Shown: positions 1 through 6,057 of the stretch, in pieces
Layout of the letters: every line of letters begins with the position of its first letter
How positions within the stretch are numbered: the stretch's first letter is position 1
NCBI GenBank assembly: GCA_030653335.1
Contig: JAURZP010000484.1
Location: 1-6,957, forward strand
Reading direction: 5' to 3'
DNA from: Methanoregula sp.
GTDB taxonomy: Archaea; Halobacteriota; Methanomicrobia; Methanomicrobiales; Methanospirillaceae
DNA length: 6,957 nucleotides
Notes under the pieces: model-generated
What the model was told of the DNA's origin: nothing
Databases searched by the model: none
Seen by the model: only the letters and a program-made list of their open reading frames with translations
Position numbers and translations under genes: made by a program

Positions 1-36
1 ACCGGTGCTCTCCTCTGGTGCGGGCCCGGCGAAAGT

Positions 37-42
37 AAAAAA
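37..42 (-). terminator. Poly-T terminator after the glutamate synthase operon
   Basis: Read on the minus strand, a run of six T follows the stop codon of the FrhB-like gene within three bases, and T-rich sequence continues after it. Archaeal RNA polymerase commonly stops at such U-tracts without needing a strong hairpin. No strong stem is seen just before it. A second T-run on the opposite strand (53-59) could end a convergent transcript arriving from before the window. Confidence 0.5.
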
Positions 43-44
43 GA

Positions 45-1070
45 TCAAATTATTTTTTTATTTTTCTTGATTTTTGCCGATGCCAGCTTCTCAATTGAAG
101 CAGTATCAGCACCCGGACTCAGTATAAGTTTGTGGTTCTGCACGGCACTGTCGACAAAACCTTTTCCGGCAGGAGTGCGGATGATCAGGGTGGTTGTGCC
201 AGAAGGGCTCCCGATTGATCCGGCGGAGATATCGGATAGCACCGCGGTGAGATCCGTGCAGTAGTGACAGCCTTTGCGGATGCAGGTTTCAAGTTCTGCG
301 AGCGGCACATTCGTCGTGGTACCATCGTGTTTGAGCACTTCGAGTTTACCTTTCACATCCAGTTTTTTGATCTCGTGCGGTTCTATCTTATAATCGGTAC
401 GGAGCTTTCCCTGGATAAGCGCAGTGTAATCGAAAGTCTCGGTGCAGAACAAACCGATGACCAGCCGGATTACTTTCCCGTACGGTTTGAGCAGATCGTT
501 ATCGCTCTCCCGCATGCGGGCAACTGCCTGCACTGCGCAGGGCACACCGATGACTGCAATTCTTTTGAACTTTCGTTCCACTACTGCGTGCTTGAGCGCA
601 GAAAGGAACGGCACCCACCAGCTGTAACGGCTGCCTGCCTGTTGTATGAGGACATCAGATTTTGTGATAATGACTGAAGATGGTCTGAGCGTCCAGCGAT
701 CTTCAGTCACCGTCACGATTGCATCGATAAGACCCTGATCCAACGCATTGGCAAGGATTGCCGTAACTGCCCCTCCGCTCTGTTTATGCGGGACTTCAAA
801 GGCTGATTTTCCGCACGCAAGGTCGAGATACTTCCCGAGTGTCTCTGCCGGTTGTTCGCCAACCCGTGGACATACAGAGTAACACGCGGCGCAGTTTACA
901 CTATCGGTCGATTGTTTGCAGTACCCGTTGCTCTTTGGGGCAAGCACCATCTCCCCTTCATCAAAGGATATGGCATCTGCCGGACAGACTGCCACACAGG
1001 CACCACAGCCTGAACATTTGCCCGTATCCCAGACCTCACTTTTCAAATCGAGATAATTTTTGAGTGCCAT
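45..1070 (-). CDS. FrhB/FdhB-family F420-binding iron-sulfur flavoprotein, probable electron-input subunit of glutamate synthase
   Basis: About 341 residues. Numbered from the ATG at 1070, the N-terminus has a 4Fe-4S motif (C19, C22, C25, C29-Pro) and a second cysteine set (C51, C60, C63, C67-Pro). Next come the family motif QSGG (97-100), GVPC ending at C178, GLFC ending at C209, and C263/C268/C271 followed by D273. This layout is that of the beta subunits of F420-reducing hydrogenase and F420-dependent formate dehydrogenase, which carry FAD and exchange hydride with F420. Stand-alone use here, as last gene of the glutamate synthase operon and with no GltD, suggests it feeds electrons from F420H2 to the FMN subunit; that role is inferred. 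Start choice: TTG 1085, GTG 1079, ATG 1076 and ATG 1070 are all in frame. ATG 1070 has GGGAG eight bases upstream. ATG 1076 would overlap the upstream stop as TGATG, so translational coupling is possible. The Lys-rich C-terminus is encoded by an A-rich tract. Confidence 0.9.
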   Translation of the reverse strand: MALKNYLDLKSEVWDTGKCSGCGACVAVCPADAISFDEGEMVLAPKSNGYCKQSTDSVNCAACYSVCPRVGEQPAETLGKYLDLACGKSAFEVPHKQSGGAVTAILANALDQGLIDAIVTVTEDRWTLRPSSVIITKSDVLIQQAGSRYSWWVPFLSALKHAVVERKFKRIAVIGVPCAVQAVARMRESDNDLLKPYGKVIRLVIGLFCTETFDYTALIQGKLRTDYKIEPHEIKKLDVKGKLEVLKHDGTTTNVPLAELETCIRKGCHYCTDLTAVLSDISAGSIGSPSGTTTLIIRTPAGKGFVDSAVQNHKLILSPGADTASIEKLASAKIKKNKKII

Positions 1071-1075
1071 CCTCA

Positions 1076-1819
1076 TCACTCCCAAGTATATTTGTTTGCA
1101 AACGGCCGTGCGCTTGCCGGTGAAATCCGCGTGTAGTCAGAGGCCAGCAGGGGGGCAGGGTCGAGACCGAACTGCTTTGCAAAATCCTCGATGATCGGTT
1201 TGATCATCACTTTCTGTTCTTCAGTTGCCGGGGTCTGTTTGGCACCGACACCGAGATGCAGTCCATCCACCGGACCCCGCACAAGGATCTCGCCGCCATG
1301 AATGCCGCTCCCGACACCCCGCTCGGATATCGGTGTAATTCCAGTAAGACCTAAGACAATGAGAAGACCGCCAGCCATATATTCACCCAAAAATGCCCGC
1401 GCGGATCCTCCGACAACAAGGATCGGTCGCTTCTCCATGTATTGTTTCATATGGATGCCGCCGCGGTACCCGATATTGTCCCGGACATAGACCCTGCCGC
1501 CCCGCATACTGTGAGCTACTGCATCGCCGGCGCTCCCGTAGATGATGACTTTACCCTTGTCCATGGTATTACCGGGCGCATGATCGGCGTTGCCGTTGAC
1601 AATGATCGTAGGCCCGCTCATGAACATGCCCAGATCCCCGCCAGGTACACCGTTCACCGTGATGGTGACGCCATCGCCTCTCACACCATCGCCAATAAAA
1701 CGCTGGCCTAAAACATTATCAATGATGATCTCTGTGGCACCATCGGCAATCGCTGCCCGGATCTTCTGGTTTAACGGGGTGTAGTGGAGCCTGTGCGCAT
1801 CAATGCGTACCGTAGTCAT
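1076..1819 (-). CDS. Glutamate synthase, GXGXG (GltB C-terminal, FwdC-like) subunit
   Basis: A 247-residue protein made largely of glycine-spaced repeats (roughly residues 38-190, with steps such as GQRFIGDG, NGVPGGDLG and MRGGRVYVRDNIGYRGG). These are typical of the right-handed beta-helix that forms the C-terminal domain of the glutamate synthase large subunit and of formylmethanofuran dehydrogenase subunit C. In bacterial GltB this domain is structural and holds the amidotransferase and synthase domains together. Here it is a separate gene, the archaeal arrangement. The neighbours (amidotransferase and FMN subunits upstream in the same operon) favour glutamate synthase over a formylmethanofuran dehydrogenase subunit. 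The ATG at 1819 lies five bases after the preceding stop. A weak G-rich stretch about ten bases upstream is the only ribosome-binding candidate, so coupling with the upstream gene is likely. Confidence 0.93.
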   Translation of the reverse strand: MTTVRIDAHRLHYTPLNQKIRAAIADGATEIIIDNVLGQRFIGDGVRGDGVTITVNGVPGGDLGMFMSGPTIIVNGNADHAPGNTMDKGKVIIYGSAGDAVAHSMRGGRVYVRDNIGYRGGIHMKQYMEKRPILVVGGSARAFLGEYMAGGLLIVLGLTGITPISERGVGSGIHGGEILVRGPVDGLHLGVGAKQTPATEEQKVMIKPIIEDFAKQFGLDPAPLLASDYTRISPASARPFANKYTWE

Positions 1820-1824
1820 AAGAT

Positions 1825-3336
1825 TCAGGCCCCCACGGTCTTGACATCAAGGACTTCCATTAAGCCTTCGTCAAGCATATAACCCCGGAGCCGGTCGCGG
1901 TTGCCCCGCAGGCTCTCGATGCTGTTGATGCCGGCAGCCCCCATGAGTTCTGCCAGTTCTAAAGTCCAGCCGTGGATGAGGTTTTCGACCTGCACAGAAT
2001 TGGTCTCCGGGTCAAGTCTCTTGACCAGTTCGGGTTTCTGGGTGGCGATACCCCACGCACAGTTGCCCTGGTAACAGGTACCGCAGACCCGGCATCCCAT
2101 CGCAACAAGGGCTGATGTGCCGATGTAGACTGCATCTGCCCCGAGACAGATGATCTTTGCTACATCTGCACTCTCGCGGATACCACCGCTTGCGATGATC
2201 GAGACTTTGTGCCGGATACCCTGCTGTCGGAGTTTGGCATCAACGCTGGCAACCGCAGCTTCAACCGGAATACCCACGTGGTCCCGGAAGACCCGGGGAG
2301 CAGCTCCTGTTCCGCCACGGAATCCGTCAATGACAACGGCATCAGCAGATGATCGCGCGATACCGGCTGCAATCGCAGCAGAGTTGTGGACTGCGGCGAT
2401 CTTTACAAAGACCGGTTTTTTCCATTCGGTAGCTTCTTTCAGGCCACGTACCAGCTGCTTGAGATCTTCGATACTGTAGATATCGTGGTGCGGTGCGGGG
2501 CTGATCGCGTCGCTTCCTTCCGGAATCATCCGGGTGCAGGACACATCCGCGCATACTTTCTCGCCCGGAAGGTGCCCGCCAATTCCCGGCTTGGCACCCT
2601 GGCCGATCTTGATCTCAATGGCAGCCCCGCGTTCGAGATAGTTGATATCCACACCAAAGCGTCCCGATGCTACCTGTACAATCATATTCTTCTGGTACGG
2701 GTAGAGTGACTCGTGAAGACCACCTTCTCCCGTTCCCATGAAGGTACCAATCCGGCTCACGGCTTTTGCCAGCGCAGTCTGGGCGTTGAGACTGATAGCC
2801 CCGTAACTCATGTGCCCGATCATGATGGGAGTCTCAATCTGGAGATTGGGAGTGAGTTTTGTGATGAGTTCGACTTCGCCATCCGGAAGCTGCTTTAACG
2901 TGAGCGATGAAGGTTTCTTCCCGAGATAGGTGCGCAACTCCATGGGTTCTCTCAGGGGATCGATACTCGGGTTGGTCACCTGGCAGGCATCCAGCACCAG
3001 CCGGTCGAAGATGACAGGATAGGGAAGCGCATTTCCCATGCCGGCAAGAATAATCCTTCCGGTTTTTGCCTGGTTGAAGATCGCTTCCCTGACTTCCCGG
3101 GTCCAGAGCGGGTGGCTCCGGTAATCATTGGGTTTTTCTTCAATATCGATCGCATCGCGGGGGCAGAAGGCCAGACAGCGGTGGCAGGCGACACAATTCC
3201 GGGAATTTATCCGGATATCGTCTCCTTCTTTTCTGTACACGCCATAGGAGCAGTTTTCTATACAGCGTCCGCAGGACATGCAGCGGTCAGGATCAATTGA
3301 GACTTTGAATTTTAGAGGGGTGCTCCCGATGCTCAT
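1825..3336 (-). CDS. gltB: Archaeal-type glutamate synthase, FMN/3Fe-4S synthase subunit with N-terminal 2x4Fe-4S ferredoxin domain
   Basis: 503 residues. It makes glutamate from 2-oxoglutarate and ammonia delivered by the amidotransferase, using two electrons through FMN. Residues 1-65 hold two 4Fe-4S motifs (C19/C22/C25/C29 and C48/C51/C54/C58). Residues about 95-460 are the FMN-binding TIM barrel, with GHMSYGAIS (174-182), GTGEGG (201-206), KIGQGAKPGIGGHLPGEKV (243-261), SPAPHHDIYS (279-288), DGFRGGTGAAP (337-347) and ASGGI (382-386). The 3Fe-4S cysteines C415, C421 and C426 keep the classical C-x5-C-x4-C spacing; C418 is an additional cysteine between them. The ferredoxin domain is not part of bacterial GltB and gives a wiring path for electrons from the FrhB-like subunit or from free ferredoxin. 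The start ATG overlaps the upstream stop as ATGA, and GGGAGAG lies seven bases before it, supporting this start. Confidence 0.96.
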   Translation of the reverse strand: MSIGSTPLKFKVSIDPDRCMSCGRCIENCSYGVYRKEGDDIRINSRNCVACHRCLAFCPRDAIDIEEKPNDYRSHPLWTREVREAIFNQAKTGRIILAGMGNALPYPVIFDRLVLDACQVTNPSIDPLREPMELRTYLGKKPSSLTLKQLPDGEVELITKLTPNLQIETPIMIGHMSYGAISLNAQTALAKAVSRIGTFMGTGEGGLHESLYPYQKNMIVQVASGRFGVDINYLERGAAIEIKIGQGAKPGIGGHLPGEKVCADVSCTRMIPEGSDAISPAPHHDIYSIEDLKQLVRGLKEATEWKKPVFVKIAAVHNSAAIAAGIARSSADAVVIDGFRGGTGAAPRVFRDHVGIPVEAAVASVDAKLRQQGIRHKVSIIASGGIRESADVAKIICLGADAVYIGTSALVAMGCRVCGTCYQGNCAWGIATQKPELVKRLDPETNSVQVENLIHGWTLELAELMGAAGINSIESLRGNRDRLRGYMLDEGLMEVLDVKTVGA

Positions 3337-4385
3337 GAGTACACTCTCCCGATCACCGGTTCGCCGGCTTTTGGCATTGAGATGTTCTCAACATCCGGAT
3401 CGATCCTGCGGATGGCCGCTTCTTCGCTGGAAATGTAGAGGCGATCTCCGGATTCTCCGCTGACGAGTGGGCGGAGTTTGATCCGGTCAGTAAATCCCAC
3501 GAGCGCATTTTCGTTCGCAACACAGATTGCAAACGGGCCATTCATGAGTGCTGGACCATAAGTGAGTCGTATGGCCCGGTTAAGTTCCTGCTCCTTTGGG
3601 GGCATCCGGTCAATCTCTTCCCAGAACGGGGGGGCCAGTGCCCGCACCGCCAGTTTCTCTGAGAGCCCGTGTTTCCGGACAAGCAGATCTACAAGATACG
3701 CAACCACTTCTGTATCGGTATACATTGTGCATTTGTAGCCATAACTCTCGATGTAGCGCCGGTTTGTACCGTATGATGTGATCTCCCCGTTGTGCACTAC
3801 ACTCCAGTTTAAGAGATTGAAGGGGTGAGCCCCGCCCCACCAGCCGGAAGTATTTGTCGGGTAACGGTTGTGGGCAAGCCAGAGATAGCCTTTGTAATCC
3901 TCAATCCGGTAAAAGTTTGCCACATCTTCCGGCCAACCGGCAGCTTTGAAGACACCTAAATTTTTTCCCGAAGAGAAGATCAGCGCACCGTTCTTTTCCG
4001 CGTTCACCTTCATGACCAGATGGGTGACGATGTCTTCATCGGGGGTGGTACTTTTCGGCATCAGGCTGCGATCAGGGCGGAAGAAATATCTCCATGGGGT
4101 GTGGACTTTGCGGATATTGGGCTGCTCGTAGGTCTTGATCTGCTCATCGTGAACGATCGTTCCCCATTTCTCAAGCAGGTTGTCTAACGGAACTTTGTTC
4201 TCCCGGATATTGTCAAAGAATACATGCAGCGCATAGTAGTCCTTGTAATCCGGGTATATGCCATAGGCAACATAGCCGGCTCCCTCGCCGCTCCCGCGCT
4301 CATCCATCATGGCGAGAGAATCCCTAATCTTCCCGCCATCCATGAGCTGGCGGTTCCTGTCAATTACACCAATGATACCACACAT
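3333..4385 (-). CDS. Glutamate synthase, class-II glutamine amidotransferase subunit
   Basis: 350 residues. It hydrolyses glutamine to glutamate and ammonia for the synthase subunit. The N-terminal nucleophile is C2 in MCGIIGVID, exposed after Met removal. Further class-II (Ntn) signatures are HNRYPTN (172-178; Arg for substrate carboxylate), HNGEI (198-202; Asn and Gly of the oxyanion hole) and TDTEV (223-227). The C-terminal part (about 270-348) has the SGESGDRLYISSEEAAI stretch expected in glutamine amidotransferases of this group. It lacks the synthase and beta-helix domains of full GltB, which are encoded by the next two genes. It is the first gene of the operon, divergent from glnA. The ATG at 4385 has only a weak ribosome-binding match (GTGAT close upstream), and a TATA-like element about 26 bases upstream suggests a very short or absent leader. 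PurF and GlmS are less likely because no phosphoribosyltransferase or sugar-isomerase domain follows. Confidence 0.93.
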   Translation of the reverse strand: MCGIIGVIDRNRQLMDGGKIRDSLAMMDERGSGEGAGYVAYGIYPDYKDYYALHVFFDNIRENKVPLDNLLEKWGTIVHDEQIKTYEQPNIRKVHTPWRYFFRPDRSLMPKSTTPDEDIVTHLVMKVNAEKNGALIFSSGKNLGVFKAAGWPEDVANFYRIEDYKGYLWLAHNRYPTNTSGWWGGAHPFNLLNWSVVHNGEITSYGTNRRYIESYGYKCTMYTDTEVVAYLVDLLVRKHGLSEKLAVRALAPPFWEEIDRMPPKEQELNRAIRLTYGPALMNGPFAICVANENALVGFTDRIKLRPLVSGESGDRLYISSEEAAIRRIDPDVENISMPKAGEPVIGRVYS

Positions 4386-4408
4386 ATTATCACAGAGAAC
4401 GATGATCC

Positions 4409-4414
4409 ATTATA
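4409..4414 (-). promoter_or_regulatory. Possible TATA box for the glutamate synthase operon
   Basis: On the minus strand TATAAT lies about 26 bases before the amidotransferase ATG, which would put transcription start almost at the start codon (leaderless). A competing AT-rich element, TTACATTATT, near 4451-4460 would give a leader of roughly 45 bases. No exact NrpR-type repeat is visible on this side of the spacer. Confidence 0.35.
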
Positions 4415-4437
4415 CTGAGCCTTTCCTGATTTCAATA

Positions 4438-4451
4438 TGAGCATTCGCTCA
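4438..4451. repeat. Interrupted palindrome TGAGC-N4-GCTCA in the divergent promoter region
   Basis: A perfect five-base inverted repeat around a four-base centre lies between the two promoters, about 20 bases upstream of the glnA TATA box and about 23 upstream of the candidate TATA box of the opposite operon. It does not fit the NrpR consensus. It may be an operator for another regulator serving both operons, or chance. Confidence 0.35.
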
Positions 4452-4470
4452 ATAATGTAAGTGAAATAGA

Positions 4471-4478
4471 TATAAATA
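4471..4478 (+). promoter_or_regulatory. TATA box of glnA
   Basis: TATAAATA, preceded by purine-rich GAAATAGA (4463-4470) as a BRE-like element. Archaeal initiation usually falls about 22-27 bases downstream of the TATA centre, here about 4497-4503. The glnA ATG is at 4505, so the leader would be only a few bases long or missing. The start codon lacks a well-spaced Shine-Dalgarno: GGTGG is 15 bases upstream, which fits a leaderless or nearly leaderless mRNA. Confidence 0.75.
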
Positions 4479-4487
4479 CGATTGGGT

Positions 4488-4501
4488 GGAACCTTTCTTC
4501 C
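4488..4501. promoter_or_regulatory. NrpR-type nitrogen operator at glnA (GGAA-N6-TTCC)
   Basis: GGAA at 4488-4491 and TTCC at 4498-4501, separated by six bases, match exactly the operator described for the nitrogen repressor NrpR in Methanococcus maripaludis. The symmetry extends to TGGAA-N6-TTCCA. It lies ten bases after the TATA box, over the predicted transcription start and three bases before the ATG, a position where a bound repressor would block initiation. NrpR is released by 2-oxoglutarate under nitrogen limitation. The binding protein itself is not encoded in this window. Confidence 0.7.
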
Positions 4502-4504
4502 ATT

Positions 4505-5830
4505 ATGTCAGCAGACGTAACGAAGATGCTTAAGAAAATTGAGGCAGACAAAGTCAAATTTATCCGCCTCCAGTTCACGGATATCCAGGGGATGCCAAAA
4601 AACGTTTCAATCCCCGCCATCCAGGCTGAGAAAGCCCTGACGGAAGGAATCTGGTTCGATGGATCCTCTGTTGAAGGATTTGCACGGATCGAAGAATCCG
4701 ACATGATCTTAAAGCCGGACCCGTCAACCTACGCAGTCCTCCCATGGAGACCACAGGAAGGGAAGGTCGCGCGATTTATCTGCGACGTCCAGACGTATGG
4801 TAACAAGCCCTTTGATGGGGACCCCCGGTTTATCCTGCAAAAGACCATTGCTGATGCGGCAAAGATGGGTTATACGTTCAACACCGGACCCGAACTTGAG
4901 TTTTTCCTGTTCAAGATGTATGATGGCATACCCACAACGGAATTTGTGGATCACGGCGCATATTTCGATCTCGCTCCAACAGACTCTGCAGAAGATGTAA
5001 GGCGCGATGTTGTCCTGGCACTGAGTGACATGGGATTTGAGATTGAAGCCTCCCACCACGAAGTTGCTGACAGCCAGCACGAGATTGATTTCAAATATGG
5101 CGATGCACTTATAACTGCTGACCGTGTGATCACGTTCAAATTTGCAACCAAGTCGATTGCCCTCCAGTACGGGCTCCATGCATCCTTTATGGCAAAGCCC
5201 ATTGGAGGTATCAATGGCAGCGGTATGCACACCCACGGTTCACTCTCAAAGAACGGCAAGAATGCATTCTTTGATGCCAATGCAGAACTTCAGATCTCCG
5301 ATACGGCGATGTATTACATTGGCGGCATCTTAAAGCATGCACGGGCAATCACGCGTGTGGCAAACCCGACCATCAACTCGTACAAGAGACTGGTTCCCGG
5401 CTATGAAGCACCCTGCTATATTTCCTGGAGTGCCGCTAACCGTTCAGCCCTTGTCCGTGTTCCTGCTGCCCGCGGCAACAGCACACGTGCAGAATTCCGA
5501 AGCCCTGACCCGATGTGCAACCCGTACCTCACCTTTGCCTGCATGCTTGCGGCAGGTCTTGACGGTATCAAGAATAAAATTATGCCACCGGAATCAACGA
5601 ACACGAATATCTATCACCTCAATGCAAAAGACCGAAAGAGGCTTCACATCGAAATGCTCCCCGCAAGCCTTGCTGAAGCAAATGCAGCAATGCTCAAGGA
5701 TGAAGTCATCTGCAAGACTCTCGGCGAACATGTTGTAGAGAACTTAACCCGCATAGCAGAGATGGAATCTGATGCCTTCCGACTCGCAGTTCACCCGTGG
5801 GAACTGGACCGTTACCTGGCAACATACTAA
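4505..5830 (+). CDS. glnA: Glutamine synthetase, type I (alpha subgroup)
   Basis: 441 residues. It condenses glutamate, ammonium and ATP to glutamine and forms dodecamers in the family. The N-terminal beta-grasp domain carries FDGSSVEGF (51-59) with the D52 latch. The catalytic domain has GPELEFF (128-134; metal ligands E130, E132), HHEVADSQHEID, NGSGMHTH, KRLVPGYEAP, NRSALVRVP and RAEFRSPDP. It lacks the insertion and the adenylylation-site loop of beta-type bacterial enzymes (the loop here reads NIYHLNAKDR), so control by adenylylation is not expected. R61 in EGFARIEESDM matches the Arg used for glutamine feedback in the Bacillus alpha-type enzyme. Methanogen homologues are activated by 2-oxoglutarate and some bind GlnK; whether this one does is inference. 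Length is normal and the gene looks intact. It starts at the ATG just after the NrpR-type operator and ends before a poly-T terminator, so it is probably transcribed alone. Confidence 0.98.
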   Translation: MSADVTKMLKKIEADKVKFIRLQFTDIQGMPKNVSIPAIQAEKALTEGIWFDGSSVEGFARIEESDMILKPDPSTYAVLPWRPQEGKVARFICDVQTYGNKPFDGDPRFILQKTIADAAKMGYTFNTGPELEFFLFKMYDGIPTTEFVDHGAYFDLAPTDSAEDVRRDVVLALSDMGFEIEASHHEVADSQHEIDFKYGDALITADRVITFKFATKSIALQYGLHASFMAKPIGGINGSGMHTHGSLSKNGKNAFFDANAELQISDTAMYYIGGILKHARAITRVANPTINSYKRLVPGYEAPCYISWSAANRSALVRVPAARGNSTRAEFRSPDPMCNPYLTFACMLAAGLDGIKNKIMPPESTNTNIYHLNAKDRKRLHIEMLPASLAEANAAMLKDEVICKTLGEHVVENLTRIAEMESDAFRLAVHPWELDRYLATY

Positions 5831-5833
5831 TTT

Positions 5834-5848
5834 AAAAAATAATTTTTT
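5834..5848 (+). terminator. Poly-T terminator after glnA
   Basis: Four bases after the glnA stop, A6-TAA-T6 forms a weak inverted repeat ending in a run of six T. That is enough for archaeal intrinsic termination and suggests that amt has its own promoter. Confidence 0.6.
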
Positions 5849-6008
5849 GTCGGCAAGGTTCGGACTTGTAATCCGGTAACTTACTGTCGACCGTTCTCTA
5901 ATCCAGGATATTTGCACATATGGCGAGATAATGGTAATTTTGTACGCAGGGGCGTTTGTTAACCTCTCATGTATTGAGTAATCCAAAAAAAACGCAGATA
6001 ATTCCCGC

Positions 6009-6015
6009 TTTTAAG
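6009..6015 (+). promoter_or_regulatory. Possible TATA-like element of amt
   Basis: TTTTAAG is the best AT-rich element at a suitable distance. It would place transcription start near 6035-6040, leaving about 20 bases of leader that include the ribosome binding site. The nearby AAATAAAT (6032-6039) is too close, as it would leave the Shine-Dalgarno out of the transcript. Confidence 0.35.
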
Positions 6016-6046
6016 AACGGTTGCCCGTATGAAATAAATCTATCAA

Positions 6047-6052
6047 AGGTGA
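6047..6052 (+). promoter_or_regulatory. Ribosome binding site of amt
   Basis: AGGTGA, a strong match to the archaeal 16S anti-Shine-Dalgarno, ends five bases before the ATG at 6058 and fixes this start. It contrasts with glnA, which has no well-placed site. Confidence 0.8.
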
Positions 6053-6057
6053 AAGAC

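Larger units (their letters stand above)
5849..6057. other. glnA-amt spacer with anticodon-arm-like hairpin
   Basis: No protein-coding gene is seen in this 209-base stretch. Bases 5860-5876 fold as a five-pair stem (one T-G wobble) around the seven-base loop CTTGTAA, the geometry of a tRNA anticodon arm with anticodon TGT (Thr). The sequence just before it (GGCAAGG) recalls the end of a D-arm. However, no acceptor stem, D-arm or paired T-arm can be built around it, so it is not a functional tRNA; it may be a decayed fragment or chance. A GGTA-N6-TACG element sits at 5933-5946. Confidence 0.3.

Noticed and set aside
264..677. Plus-strand 137-codon open frame opposite the FrhB-like gene
   Set aside because: It lies wholly antisense to a gene with clear family motifs, has no recognisable domain and no good ribosome binding site.
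1076..1819. Formylmethanofuran dehydrogenase subunit C
   Set aside because: The beta-helix repeats are shared with that family, but the operon partners are glutamate synthase domains and no other formylmethanofuran dehydrogenase subunit is nearby.
4724..5236. Minus-strand 170-codon open frame opposite glnA
   Set aside because: It is a shadow of the highly conserved glnA coding sequence, with no recognisable motif.
5860..5905. Functional tRNA-Thr gene
   Set aside because: Only the anticodon arm folds. The expected positions for the acceptor, D and T stems do not pair, and the 5' half would fall in the A/T-rich glnA terminator.
5952..5995. GCGTTT / AAACGC inverted repeat and repeated ACGCAG in the glnA-amt spacer
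   Set aside because: The arms are only six bases with a 32-base gap; expected by chance and not placed like a terminator or operator.
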